Shown in pieces: positions 27,763-38,621 of a DNA stretch of 64,000 nucleotides. The notes under the pieces were generated by a model. That model searched no databases. It was not told the origin of the DNA and saw only the letters and a list, made by a program, of their open reading frames with translations. Source of the DNA: Hyphomicrobiales bacterium (GTDB lineage: Bacteria; Pseudomonadota; Alphaproteobacteria; Rhizobiales; Xanthobacteraceae); NCBI GenBank assembly GCA_021730985.1, contig JAKFYI010000031.1, positions 124,001 through 188,000 on the forward strand. Direction: 5' to 3'. The position numbers were made by a program, and so were the translations under genes. The number at the start of each line of letters is the position of its first letter. Position 1 is the stretch's first letter.

Positions 27763-28196
27763 CGGTTGCGCCGGCGGCTGGTGCAGCCGCGGCGCGCCCC
27801 TCTCCCACACCGCTGATTATTCGACTTTATTCGCCCTGCGGCCGGTTCGCGGGGCGCTTGCTTGTGCGCCCGCGGATCGCGAAATCCACAAGCCCGGTTT
27901 GAGCAAACGTTGTTGCTCCGCTGCAACATGGCTCATAAGAACCATGCCTATACGTATTTCTACTGATATTCATAACTGGCGATTCCACGGGCTTTTCAAC
28001 GCTTCCACACAGGGGGCTACCCGCCTTCGCCGCACAGAAAAAGCCCATACCCACAAAGGGTTTACCATAAAAGCCGAGCCGAGGACTTGGAGTCGGGCGA
28101 TTGACGGAGGCGCGCGAAAAAAATCGTCATCGCGGCGTTACGCGGCTGTCATAAACTTTCACGTCTCCTATGATTTTTTGCGCCAATTCAATGCGT

Positions 28197-28224
28197 TGTG
28201 GATAGCTCATGCGCGTTTTCCACA
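28197..28224. promoter_or_regulatory. Pair of inverted DnaA-box-like 9-mers
   Basis: TGTGGATAG (28197-28205) and TTTTCCACA (28216-28224) each differ by one base from the DnaA box and face each other across 10 bp. They lie about 650 bp upstream of dnaA. An AT-rich stretch (ATGATTTTTTG at 28170-28180) lies just upstream. Confidence 0.55.
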
Positions 28225-28566
28225 TCGCTGCGGCCCTCCGAAAAATCACGTCCCGCCTGCGTTTGCGCGGAGTGCGCCATTGCGGGCCACTCGCTCCGTG
28301 CTATTTTTTTCTGGCTTCCGGGCCGCCCGCGAAATCAGAAAAGGCAGGTATCCAAGTTCATCGAGGATGAGAGCGCGGGTTCTGACTCCAGTTGGTCCTG
28401 CTCTCAGCATGTCATCGGCGAATAGCTTGATAGTACCCGCAGTTTACTGATCTTTGCGAACACCGTTCTCGCATCGTGCGGCGGGCCGAAGCTGAGGGTC
28501 GAGTACTTCTAAAATCTGATCGGCATCTCCGTCGCGGGGCACCCTCGCGATGACGAGGGGGGTATT

Positions 28567-28707
28567 ATGTCTACTGGGTGGGAAAAATCACTGGCTGCGA
28601 GCGTGCTCGCATCCCTGCAACCCGGTCGCGCCGCCTGGCTGAAGGCTGAGCGCGACGCCAAGGGTCCCTTCCCGAGTACGAGGTCGATGCCGCTGCAAAG
28701 CGGCTGA
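28567..28707 (+). CDS. Possible 46-residue reading frame upstream of dnaA
   Basis: ATG at 28567 follows a purine-rich GAGGGGGG (28555-28562) and opens 46 codons (MSTGWEKSLAASVLASLQPG...). The N-terminal half would form an amphipathic helix. Codon use is only partly like the neighbours, and no family is recognised. It might be a leader peptide or chance; low confidence. Confidence 0.2.
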   Translation: MSTGWEKSLAASVLASLQPGRAAWLKAERDAKGPFPSTRSMPLQSG

Positions 28708-28869
28708 CCGCTCCGCCTGCTTCGCGTCGAGCTGCCTTCGCGCGCACCGCGAAGGCGAACGCCCCTTCAACCAGTCTGCGTTTCGAGTGACCGCGCGTAA
28801 CGGCCAAGCGGCGCGCCGCCGCCCGTTTCACCGAGTTCCTGTTCACCGTCCAATTCCCGAGAAGAAAAA

Positions 28870-30291
28870 ATGACCACCACGGATCCGGAGCGCTGGGAGC
28901 GCGTCAAAGGCCGCCTTCGCGCCGAAGTCGGCGAAGAGATTTTCCAAAGCTGGTTCGCCCGCATGGAACTGGAACGCGTCCACGAAGGCATGGCGCATCT
29001 GTCCGTGCCGACGCGCTTCCTCAAGAGCTGGATCCAGTCGCACTACATCGACCGCCTGCTGAACTGCTGGCAGGCCGAGCACCCCGATATCCAGAAGCTC
29101 GACGTCACCGTGCGCAGCGCGGTGCTTCGCACCGTGGTGCCGAAGGCCAAGCCGATCGAAGCGATCGATTTCGGCCGCGGCACCAGAGGGGACAGCGGCG
29201 AGGCGCGCACGGCGTTCGGTCCGGTCGCAAGCGGTCACGATGCACTCGGCGGCTCGCCGCTCGATCTGCGGCTGACGTTCGACACCTTCGTGATCGGGCG
29301 CTCCAACACGCTGGCTCACGCCGCCGCCAAGCAGGTCGCAGCGGCGCGCCGCAACGACCCGGTGATGTTCAACCCGCTCTACATCCACGCCGGTGTCGGC
29401 CTCGGCAAGACGCATCTGCTGCAGGCCATCACCTGGGCGGGCAACAACGGCTCCGAGCGCAAGGTGCTGTATCTCACCGCCGAAAAGTTCATGTACGGCT
29501 TTGTGTCGGCGCTGCGGACGCAGACCGCGCTGGCCTTCAAGGAAGCGCTGCGCGGCATCGACGTGCTGGTGATCGACGACCTGCAGTTCCTGCAAGGCAA
29601 ATCGACCCAGGCCGAGTTCTGCCACACGCTCAACGCGCTGATCGACGCCGGACGCCAGGTTATCATCGCGGCCGACCGGCCACCCACCGACCTGGAAAGC
29701 CTCGACGACCGCGTGCGCTCGCGGCTGGCGGGCGGGCTGGTGGTCGAGATGGGACCGCTCGGCGAGGAACTGCGGCTCGAGATCCTGAAGTTCCGCGTCA
29801 CCGCGGCGCGGCAGTACCATCCAAGCTTCGACGTGCCGGCCCCGGTACTCAGCTACATTGCCAAGGCCGTCACCCACAACGGCCGCGACCTGGAAGGCGC
29901 GGTCAACCGCCTGCTCGCCCATAACAAGCTCACCGGCCAGCCGGTGACGATGGAAATGGCCGAGCGCGAGGTGCGCGACCTGATCCGCCCGCAGGAGCCC
30001 AAACGGGTCAAGATCGAGGACATCCAGCGGATTGTGGCGCGGCAGTACAACGTGAGCCGATCCGACCTCTTGTCCTCGCGCCGCACCGCCAACGTGGTGC
30101 GCCCGCGCCAGGTGGCGATGTACCTCGCCAAGACCCTCACACTGCGCTCGCTGCCGGAAATCGGCCGGCGGTTCGGCGGCCGCGATCACACCACGGTGCT
30201 GCACGCCGTCCGCAAGATCGAAGGCCTGGTCGGCAACGACGCCATGCTGGCCGACGAGATCGAAGTCCTAAAGCGCCAGTTGCAGGAATAG
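28870..30291 (+). CDS. dnaA: Chromosomal replication initiator DnaA
   Basis: AAA+ initiator that binds DnaA boxes and opens oriC. 473 residues. Domain I (1-75, [21 protein letters not shown]), a linker to about 120, AAA+ domain with Walker A GVGLGKTH at 175-182 and Walker B VIDD (Asp236/237), then the DNA-binding domain IV with the signature [16 protein letters not shown] near residues 435-452. GAGAAGAAAA precedes the ATG. An intrinsic terminator follows, so dnaN probably has a separate promoter. Control by DnaA itself is plausible given the upstream boxes. Confidence 0.98.
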   Translation: MTTTDPERWERVKGRLRAEVGEEIFQSWFARMELERVHEGMAHLSVPTRFLKSWIQSHYIDRLLNCWQAEHPDIQKLDVTVRSAVLRTVVPKAKPIEAIDFGRGTRGDSGEARTAFGPVASGHDALGGSPLDLRLTFDTFVIGRSNTLAHAAAKQVAAARRNDPVMFNPLYIHAGVGLGKTHLLQAITWAGNNGSERKVLYLTAEKFMYGFVSALRTQTALAFKEALRGIDVLVIDDLQFLQGKSTQAEFCHTLNALIDAGRQVIIAADRPPTDLESLDDRVRSRLAGGLVVEMGPLGEELRLEILKFRVTAARQYHPSFDVPAPVLSYIAKAVTHNGRDLEGAVNRLLAHNKLTGQPVTMEMAEREVRDLIRPQEPKRVKIEDIQRIVARQYNVSRSDLLSSRRTANVVRPRQVAMYLAKTLTLRSLPEIGRRFGGRDHTTVLHAVRKIEGLVGNDAMLADEIEVLKRQLQE

Positions 30292-30311
30292 CGCAGGCGT
30301 TTGAAACACGC

Positions 30312-30342
30312 AGCCGGCGCCCAGGCGCCGGCTGTTGTTTTT
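30312..30342 (+). terminator. Rho-independent terminator after dnaA
   Basis: AGCCGGCGCC (30312-30321) and GGCGCCGGCT (30324-30333) form a strong stem, followed by GTTGTTTTTT. It starts 20 bp after the dnaA stop and separates dnaA from dnaN transcription. Confidence 0.9.
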
Positions 30343-30460
30343 TGCCGCCCGCGCAAGCCGTGAATCGCAGGGAAAACTTGCCCCAAGCGACACGCGGCCC
30401 TTGCGAAAATGGCGTAACCACGCCACTTTTCATGCCCTTCCGAGAAACCCAGGCGCAGCC

Positions 30461-31579
30461 ATGAAGGTTACCGTCGAGCGCGCAGAGTTGCTCAAATCGC
30501 TGGGCCACGTTCACCGTGTGGTGGAGCGCCGCAACACCATTCCGATCCTCGCCAACGTGCTGATGCGGGCCGAGAAGTCCGCACTCAACTTGAAGGCGAC
30601 CGACCTCGATCTTGAGGTGATTGAATCGATCAAGGCCGACGTCGCGCCGGGCGGCTCGACCACGGTGCCGGCGCACATGTTCTACGAAATCGTGCGCAAG
30701 CTGCCCGAGGGCTCGCAGGTGGTGCTGGAGGCGTCCGGCGATCGCGCCGTGATGTCGATCCGCGCCGGGCGTTCCCGCTTCACCTTGCAGACGCTGCCGG
30801 AAAGCGACTTCCCCGATCTCGCCGCCGGCGACATGACGCACAAGTTCAAGATCGCCGCCAAGGACTTCAAGCGGCTGCTCGACAAGACCCAGTTCGCGAT
30901 CTCGACCGAGGAGACGCGCTACTATCTCAACGGCATCTATCTGCACATCGCCGGCACCGGAAAGACCGCGACGCTGCGCGCGGTGGCGACCGACGGCCAC
31001 CGGCTGGCGCAAGCCGAGCTTGCCGTGCCTTCCGGCGCAACCGGCATGCCGGGCCTGATCGTGCCGCGCAAGACCGTCAACGAGGTTCAGCGGCTGGTCG
31101 AGGACAGCGATGCGGAGATTTCCATCGAGGTGTCGTCGGCGAAGATCCGCTTCACGTTCGGCGACGTCGTGCTGACCTCCAAGCTGATTGACGGCACTTT
31201 CCCCGACTACGGCCGCGTGATCCCGAGCGGCAATGACAAGGAATTGACGGTCGATAAGAAGGATTTCGAAGCAGCCGTGGATCGTGTCTCCACGGTGTCG
31301 AGCGAGCGCGGACGCGCGGTCAAGCTCGCGCTGTCCACCGGCAAGCTCATCCTCTCGGTGACCAATCCGGATTCCGGCAGCGCCACGGAGGAAATCGAGG
31401 TCGATTACGCCGGCGATCCGATCGATATCGGCTTCAACTCGCGTTACCTGCTCGACATCGCGGCGCAGCTCGACGGCGAGGTGGCGGTGCTCAAGCTTGC
31501 CGATCCCGGCTCGCCGACGCTGATCCAGGACAAGGACGCCAAGGGCGCGCTCTACGTTCTGATGCCGATGCGGGTGTAG
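30461..31579 (+). CDS. dnaN: DNA polymerase III sliding clamp (beta subunit)
   Basis: 372-residue processivity clamp, three repeated domains. MKVTVERAELLKSLGHVHRVVERRNTIPILANVL is the standard N-terminus; LNGIYLHI, ATDGHRLA and LKLADPGSPTLIQD mark later domains, and the C-terminal YVLMPMRV is conserved. I chose the ATG at 30461; the open frame upstream runs through the dnaA terminator. 170 bp separate it from dnaA. The gap to recF (178 bp) holds a palindromic repeat, so recF may be expressed separately. Confidence 0.98.
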   Translation: MKVTVERAELLKSLGHVHRVVERRNTIPILANVLMRAEKSALNLKATDLDLEVIESIKADVAPGGSTTVPAHMFYEIVRKLPEGSQVVLEASGDRAVMSIRAGRSRFTLQTLPESDFPDLAAGDMTHKFKIAAKDFKRLLDKTQFAISTEETRYYLNGIYLHIAGTGKTATLRAVATDGHRLAQAELAVPSGATGMPGLIVPRKTVNEVQRLVEDSDAEISIEVSSAKIRFTFGDVVLTSKLIDGTFPDYGRVIPSGNDKELTVDKKDFEAAVDRVSTVSSERGRAVKLALSTGKLILSVTNPDSGSATEEIEVDYAGDPIDIGFNSRYLLDIAAQLDGEVAVLKLADPGSPTLIQDKDAKGALYVLMPMRV

Positions 31580-31610
31580 CGGTTTACGCCGGCGCGCGAT
31601 CTGGAATTCC

Positions 31611-31735
31611 GTCATGCCCGGCCTTGTGCCGGGCATCCACGTCTTTAGCTTGCTGTGACATTCAAGGCGTGGATGGCCGGGACATAGGCGAGCAAAGCGA
31701 CGCCGTCCTTTGGACGGCTATGCCCGGCCATGACG
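31611..31735. repeat. Palindromic mosaic repeat, family B, copy 1
   Basis: Begins GTCATGCCCGG and ends with the inverse CCGGCCATGAC. Internal inverted segments GGGCATCCACG (31632-31642 region) and CGTGGATGGCC are also complementary, so the whole 125 bp can fold into one long imperfect hairpin. It lies between dnaN and recF. Related ends occur at five other intergenic sites listed separately. Confidence 0.75.
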
Positions 31736-31757
31736 CAGTGATCTGCCGATACAAGCC

Positions 31758-32894
31758 ATGACCGCCGCCGCGATCCGCCGCCTGACGCTCACCAACTTTC
31801 GCAGCTACCACGCCGCGAGCCTCACCATTGCGGGCAACCTGGTCGTCCTCAACGGACCGAACGGCACCGGCAAGACCAACCTGATCGAGGCCGTGTCCTT
31901 TCTCGTGCCTGGACGCGGCCTGCGACGCACCACGCTGGACGAGGCGGCGTTCTCCGAGGGCACCGGCGCCTGGGCGGTGTCGGCCGAGGTGGAGGGCATG
32001 CTCGGCCTCGCCACGCTCGGCACCGGGATCGAGGCCGCCTCCAACGAAGAGACCACGCGCTCCCGGCTGTGCCGGGTCGATCGCGAGCCGGTCTCGTCCG
32101 CTGCGGCCTTCGCCGACCACCTGCGGGTGATCTGGCTGACGCCTGCGATGGATCAACTGTTCATGGGACCGGGCGCCGAGCGGCGGCGCTTCCTCGACCG
32201 GCTGGTGCTGGCGGTGGACGCCGAGCACTCCAGCCGCGTCAACGCGCTGGAGCGTGCGTTGCGCTCGCGCAACCGGCTGCTCGAGGAAACGCGGCCCGAC
32301 ACCCACTGGCTCGACGCGATCGAGCATGAGACCGCGGAGCTTGCCGTGGCGGTCGCCGCGATGCGTGCGGAGACCGTCAAACGCCTGCAGGGCGCGCTGG
32401 CCTCGCGACAGGACGATGCGTTTCCCTCGGCCGAGATTGCGCTCGACGGCTGGATGGAACGGCTGGTGGGGGACCATCCGGCGGTCGAGATCGAGGACCG
32501 CTACCGCACGGTGCTGCGCGATAATCGCGCCCGCGACGCGGCCGCGGGCCGCACGCTCGACGGACCGCATCTCACCGATCTCCAAGTGGTCTTCCCTCTC
32601 AAGAACATCGCCGCCGCCGACGCATCGACCGGCGAGCAGAAGGCGCTGCTGATCGGCCTCGTCCTGGCACATGCCGGACTGATCGCCGAGATGACAGGGT
32701 TCGCCCCGGTGCTGCTGCTGGACGAGGTGGTGGCGCACCTCGATCCGGCGCGCCGGGCGGCGCTGTACGACGCGCTGGAGCGGCTTGGCGCGCAGGTCTG
32801 GATGACGGGTGCCGACCCCGCTGCGTTCGCAGAGATCACCTCCCGCGCCGACGTGTTCAGCGTAAGCCCGGGCAGCGTGACACGCGCGGGTTGA
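31758..32894 (+). CDS. recF: DNA replication and repair protein RecF
   Basis: SMC-like ATPase that helps RecOR load RecA at single-strand gaps. 378 residues. Walker A GPNGTGKT at 33-40 after the N-terminal LTLTNFRSY; signature TGEQKALLIGLVLAHA and Walker B VLLLDEVVAHLD near the C-terminus. It lies in the conserved dnaA-dnaN-recF-gyrB order. A leading repeat element occupies much of the gap from dnaN. Confidence 0.97.
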   Translation: MTAAAIRRLTLTNFRSYHAASLTIAGNLVVLNGPNGTGKTNLIEAVSFLVPGRGLRRTTLDEAAFSEGTGAWAVSAEVEGMLGLATLGTGIEAASNEETTRSRLCRVDREPVSSAAAFADHLRVIWLTPAMDQLFMGPGAERRRFLDRLVLAVDAEHSSRVNALERALRSRNRLLEETRPDTHWLDAIEHETAELAVAVAAMRAETVKRLQGALASRQDDAFPSAEIALDGWMERLVGDHPAVEIEDRYRTVLRDNRARDAAAGRTLDGPHLTDLQVVFPLKNIAAADASTGEQKALLIGLVLAHAGLIAEMTGFAPVLLLDEVVAHLDPARRAALYDALERLGAQVWMTGADPAAFAEITSRADVFSVSPGSVTRAG

Positions 32895-33063
32895 CACCTC
32901 CGCCAGTCGCGCAAACGGCTGGAGGTTCCAACAAATTTCAAAAGCTGTGTGCGGGCCAACAGGAACTTACGTTCCTCCCAGCTCTTGACCCAAAGTGAAC
33001 GACGCCAACGAAACCAGGAGGCACAGGAAAACAATCGCCTCACGGCCGCCAATGGAGAACGAC

Positions 33064-33318
33064 ATGTCAGCCATCGAGCCCGCGAGGGAGAAAATCGCCA
33101 AGAACCTGCAGCAAGCCGTCGAGCGTCTGCTGGACGACATCGCCCGTGTCGAACTTTGGGCCGGCGCGCTGGGTTGCTTCGCCAAGCCAATCCCCGACTA
33201 TGGTCACGGCCGGACCCAATTCGACCTTCCCGCGCACACGGCAAGGTCTGAGGCCCATCGCACGACAGCGAATGTCACCTCGTCTGAAGGCAGCACCGAG
33301 CATCCGCCGCAAGGGTAA
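33064..33318 (+). CDS. Small conserved-looking hypothetical protein between recF and gyrB
   Basis: 84 residues from ATG 33064, placed by GGAG at 33053. The first half (MSAIEPAREKIAKNLQQAVER...WAGALGCF) is a confident amphipathic helix followed by IPDY; the second half is polar and probably disordered. The frame also opens earlier at 32995 without a good ribosome-binding site. No family recognised. Location inside the replication cluster makes it worth a homology check. Confidence 0.5.
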   Translation: MSAIEPAREKIAKNLQQAVERLLDDIARVELWAGALGCFAKPIPDYGHGRTQFDLPAHTARSEAHRTTANVTSSEGSTEHPPQG

Positions 33319-33491
33319 TCGCCGCGTTCGGGGGTCGGTTTCGAGGGCCACTTTTTTGCCCATACAGGGCCCCTCTCCGGAGCCCGATTTTTCCGACGTG
33401 AGACCTTTAAAAACCGCCACTGAATCAACATATTAATCGACCCAGTTTGCGCTGTACGGAACGCCGTTTTTCGTGCCAAATCCGTCGCTGA

Positions 33492-35966
<2,475 letters not shown>

Positions 35967-35989
35967 TCCCGGATTCTCCGGCAAATAAA

Positions 35990-36019
35990 AAACGCGGCCC
36001 GCTTTCACGGGCCGCGTTT
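35990..36019. terminator. Bidirectional terminator between gyrB and Gly/Tyr-rich gene
   Basis: AAACGCGGCCCG (35990-36001) pairs with CGGGCCGCGTTT (36008-36019), loop CTTTCA. T-rich on the plus side (TTTCATTTC) and A-rich on the left (AAATAAAA), so it can end both gyrB and the convergent minus-strand gene. Confidence 0.9.
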
Positions 36020-36081
36020 CATTTCAAGCCAACAACGTCAGGCCTCCATGCGCCGCGGGTGAAGCGGCGCGCGTGCCGTCA

Positions 36082-36765
36082 TCAGCAGCTTGAGGCGCGG
36101 TACCAAGTCCAGCCATACGGAATGTAGGCCGTCCGGCAGCCGCCGTAGCCACCACCGTAGCCGTAACCGCCGTTGTAGTAACCACCGCCGTAACCGCCGT
36201 TGTAATAGCCGCCGCCATAACCACCGCCGTATCCGACCGTGGTGTAGCCGCCGCCGTAACCGTAGCCACCGCCATTGCAGTAGCCATCGGCGCAACCGTC
36301 GCCGTAGTAGGACGCCGTGTAGTAAGGGCGATAGTAGGGCCGATAGCCGCCGCCGTAGTAGCGCGGGGCATACGCCGAGCGGTAGCCGTAACCGTAGCCA
36401 CCGCGATAGCCGTAGCCGTATCCGCCACGGTAGCCGTAGCCGGCGGAATAACCGCCGCGATAGCCGTAGCCACCGCGATAGCCGTAGCCATATCCGCCAC
36501 GGTAGCCGTAGCCGGCGGAGTAACCGCCGCGATAGCCGTAACCGCCACGATAGGCATAGCCGCCACCGCCGTAGGGACCGCGAACCGCGACGCCGCGCGG
36601 GCCGTAGTACGCCGCGCCACCGCGCGGACCGTACACCGCTCCGCGATAGCCGTAGCCGCCGCGGTTGCCGTAATAGCCGGCCTCAGCCGGCGTCGGCGCG
36701 AACACGCCGATCGTCAGAAAGAGAGCAGCACCCAGCGCACAGAGCGCTGACGCTATACGCAACAT
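36082..36765 (-). CDS. Exported glycine/tyrosine-rich repeat protein
   Basis: 227 residues from ATG 36765. Signal peptide to about residue 29 (PTPAEAGYYG). The remainder is almost only Gly, Tyr, Arg and Ala: GYGYRGG units, then YYNGGYGGG units, ending with four cysteines in two groups (DGCADGYC; GGCRTAY...SSC). The central part contains two tandem 24-residue units encoded by a 72-bp DNA repeat. The C-terminal CRTAYIPYGWTWYRASSC is a non-repetitive cap also seen in related small proteins of Bradyrhizobium-like bacteria. Extracellular or surface role likely, function unknown. Confidence 0.78.
   Translation of the reverse strand: MLRIASALCALGAALFLTIGVFAPTPAEAGYYGNRGGYGYRGAVYGPRGGAAYYGPRGVAVRGPYGGGGYAYRGGYGYRGGYSAGYGYRGGYGYGYRGGYGYRGGYSAGYGYRGGYGYGYRGGYGYGYRSAYAPRYYGGGYRPYYRPYYTASYYGDGCADGYCNGGGYGYGGGYTTVGYGGGYGGGYYNGGYGGGYYNGGYGYGGGYGGCRTAYIPYGWTWYRASSC
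36422..36565. repeat. 72-bp tandem repeat inside the Gly/Tyr-rich gene
   Basis: Two nearly identical 72-bp units start at 36422 and 36494, differing mainly toward the end of the second. Shorter GCCGTAGCC/GCGATAGCC units pervade the flanks. Period is a multiple of 3, so copy-number change would keep the frame. Confidence 0.85.
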
Positions 36766-37006
36766 GGAAGCCTCCAACACGCACGCCACATCTGCCGGCC
36801 ACTCTAGACCAAAATCCAGCGCGCGTTAACCATATATGTCTATGAATTTGCGGGTTTTTTCTGCCTTATTTCATGCGGCGGAATGGCCCAAAAAGAGACA
36901 AGTTCTGGAACCCCGAGCGAGCCTGTCCCAGCGGTCAAAAAAAACTCGTTTTCCGACAACGGCATAGGGCGCGCCCCGGGGCCCACCCTGCAGGATGCGG
37001 GCGCGT

Positions 37007-38503
37007 TCACGCGAGGTCGAAATACTCGCGATGCTCCCAGGCGGTGACATCGGATGCGCTGCGCTGCGCCTGTCCATCCTTTTCCGCGCGCGCGATCTCA
37101 AATCGCTTGATCGCCACGTAGTAATCGACGAACGGTCCGCCGAAGGCCGCACGAAAACATTCGTTGGCGGCGAGCGCATCGAGCGCATCGCCGAGTGTCT
37201 TCGGCAGCGGCTCCTTCGCCAGTTCATAAGGCGCGTCGGCGGACGGGCCCGGGACCAGCTTGCGCTCAACGCCGTCGAGGCCCGCGTGGATCTGCGAGGC
37301 CATGTAGAGATACGGATTCGCCAACGGCTCGCCGACCCGGTTCTCCAGATGCGTTGCCGTATCGCCCGGCTGGCCCATCACGCGCACCATCACGCCGCGA
37401 TTGTCGCGCGCCCAGATCGCCTGCACCGGCGCCATGGTGTTGACGCCGTGATAACGCTTGTAGCCGTTGACGGTCGGCGTCCCGAACGCGGCCGACGCCA
37501 GCGCATTGGCAATGAGGCCGGCGAGATAGCCGCGGCCGAGCGGCGACAGAATTTCCGTCTTGTCGTTCGAGACAAATGCATTCGCACCGGTCTTACGATC
37601 CAGCAGCGACTGGTGCAGATGCCAGCCGCTGGAGAACGCGTTGGGAAATTTCGGCCGGCACATGAAGCTCACCAGATGGCCGTGCCGGCGCGCCACCTGC
37701 TTCATCGCGGAGCGGAACAGCACCATGGTGTCGGCCGCCGCGAGGCCCGGCTGCGGCGCGAAGGTGAACTCGTACTGGCTGGGTCCAAGCTCCACCTCCT
37801 GCGAGCGCAGCGGCATGCCGAGTCCCGCGACCGTCTCGCGCAGCACGTCCATAATCGGGCCGACCTGATCGAAGCGGTTTTCGGTCAGGTACTGGAAGCC
37901 CTGGGTGGTGAGGCTGACGTCCGGCGGCTCCGGCGGCCAGACCGCCACCTCGGAGGTGGCAAGCCGCGGGTTCTCGATCTTGAACAGGTGGAATTCGACC
38001 TCGAGCCCGGCGCAGAAATCGAAGCCCGCCTTGGCAAGCTTCGCCAGCGCATCGCGATAAAGCTGCCGGGTCGAGAACGGCACCGGCTTGCCGTTGGCGA
38101 AGACGATGTCGCACAGCACCCAGCCGGTGTTCGGGGCCCACGGCAGCACGCGGAACGTCGCGGGATCGGCGACCATCACGAAGTCGCCGGCGCCCTCCAT
38201 CTCCGGCACGTTCAGTCCGCCGCCCGCGGTGAACACCGGGAACACCGTGCGGTGCGACGTGTCCTTGGCGAGCAGCGTGGTGGTCATGGTCACGCCGGCT
38301 CGAATGGCGCGCGCGGCGTCCGCCGCCATCAGAGTCTTGCCGCGCAGCGCGCCGTGCTGATCGGCGAAGGAGAAGCGGACCAAATCGAGCTTGTGCTTCT
38401 TGATGGCGCGCTCGACCGCCGCCGCGGCGCGATGCTGCGACGCCGACCAGAGACTATGGCGTTCGACGAAGGACGATTGCTGCGTTGAGGATTTGCGCGC
38501 CAT
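37007..38503 (-). CDS. Glutamine synthetase-like gamma-glutamyl ligase
   Basis: 498 residues of the GlnA superfamily. Metal and substrate residues are retained: GLEVEFHLF, EVELGPSQYEF, SSGWHLHQSL, APVQAIWARDNRGVMVRV and ENRVGEPLANPYLYM. The N-terminal beta-grasp region (RFSFADQHGALRGKTL) is of the GlnA-paralogue type found in polyamine or amine gamma-glutamylation rather than housekeeping GlnA. It follows the Rieske oxygenase gene on the same strand, 118 bp away with a repeat between. I prefer ATG 38503; ATG 38515 belongs to the repeat. Likely substrate: an amine or ammonia, unproven. Confidence 0.87.
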   Translation of the reverse strand: MARKSSTQQSSFVERHSLWSASQHRAAAAVERAIKKHKLDLVRFSFADQHGALRGKTLMAADAARAIRAGVTMTTTLLAKDTSHRTVFPVFTAGGGLNVPEMEGAGDFVMVADPATFRVLPWAPNTGWVLCDIVFANGKPVPFSTRQLYRDALAKLAKAGFDFCAGLEVEFHLFKIENPRLATSEVAVWPPEPPDVSLTTQGFQYLTENRFDQVGPIMDVLRETVAGLGMPLRSQEVELGPSQYEFTFAPQPGLAAADTMVLFRSAMKQVARRHGHLVSFMCRPKFPNAFSSGWHLHQSLLDRKTGANAFVSNDKTEILSPLGRGYLAGLIANALASAAFGTPTVNGYKRYHGVNTMAPVQAIWARDNRGVMVRVMGQPGDTATHLENRVGEPLANPYLYMASQIHAGLDGVERKLVPGPSADAPYELAKEPLPKTLGDALDALAANECFRAAFGGPFVDYYVAIKRFEIARAEKDGQAQRSASDVTAWEHREYFDLA

Positions 38504-38510
38504 TCTCGGT

Positions 38511-38614
38511 GTCATGCCCCGCGAAAGCGGGGCATCCAGTAATCACCAGCCTCGCGATCTAAACAATAGCGCATCTTGTGTTTTCTGGATCGCCCGCTTT
38601 CGCGGGCGATGACA
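38511..38614. repeat. Palindromic mosaic repeat, family B, copy 2
   Basis: Starts GTCATGCCCCGCGAAAGCGGGGCATCC and ends GGATCGCCCGCTTTCGCGGGCGATGAC; each end is a hairpin with GCGAAAGC or GCTTTCGC at its tip, and the ends are also mutually inverted. It lies between the Rieske oxygenase and ligase genes and could attenuate transcription into the latter. Confidence 0.85.
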
Positions 38615-38621
38615 GCCAGAA

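Larger units (their letters stand above)
27763..28869. other. rpsT-dnaA intergenic region; dnaA control region and possible oriC
   Basis: A 1.1 kb gap, by far the longest in the window, more AT-rich than its surroundings with runs such as TATTTTTTT and AAAAAAATCGTC. It contains near-consensus DnaA boxes at 28197-28205 (minus strand CTATCCACA, 8/9) and 28216-28224 (TTTTCCACA, 8/9), with weaker ones at 27882-27890 and 28047-28055 (7/9). A small hairpin GAGCAA/TTGCTC is at 27900-27917. This may be the origin, or only the dnaA promoter with autoregulatory boxes; in some relatives oriC is elsewhere. Confidence 0.5.

Noticed and set aside
36100..36660. CRISPR-like regular repeats
   Set aside because: The repeats are imperfect, contiguous and encode an in-frame Gly/Tyr protein; no spacers and no cas genes.
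36995..38488. A 497-codon plus-strand open frame opposite the glutamine-synthetase-like gene
   Set aside because: Low-complexity Arg/His/Gly-rich translation without motifs; the minus-strand ligase has all active-site motifs.
37007..38503. Housekeeping glutamine synthetase GlnA
   Set aside because: No glnB partner, the N-terminal region differs and the context is an oxygenase gene; it is more likely a paralogous ligase.
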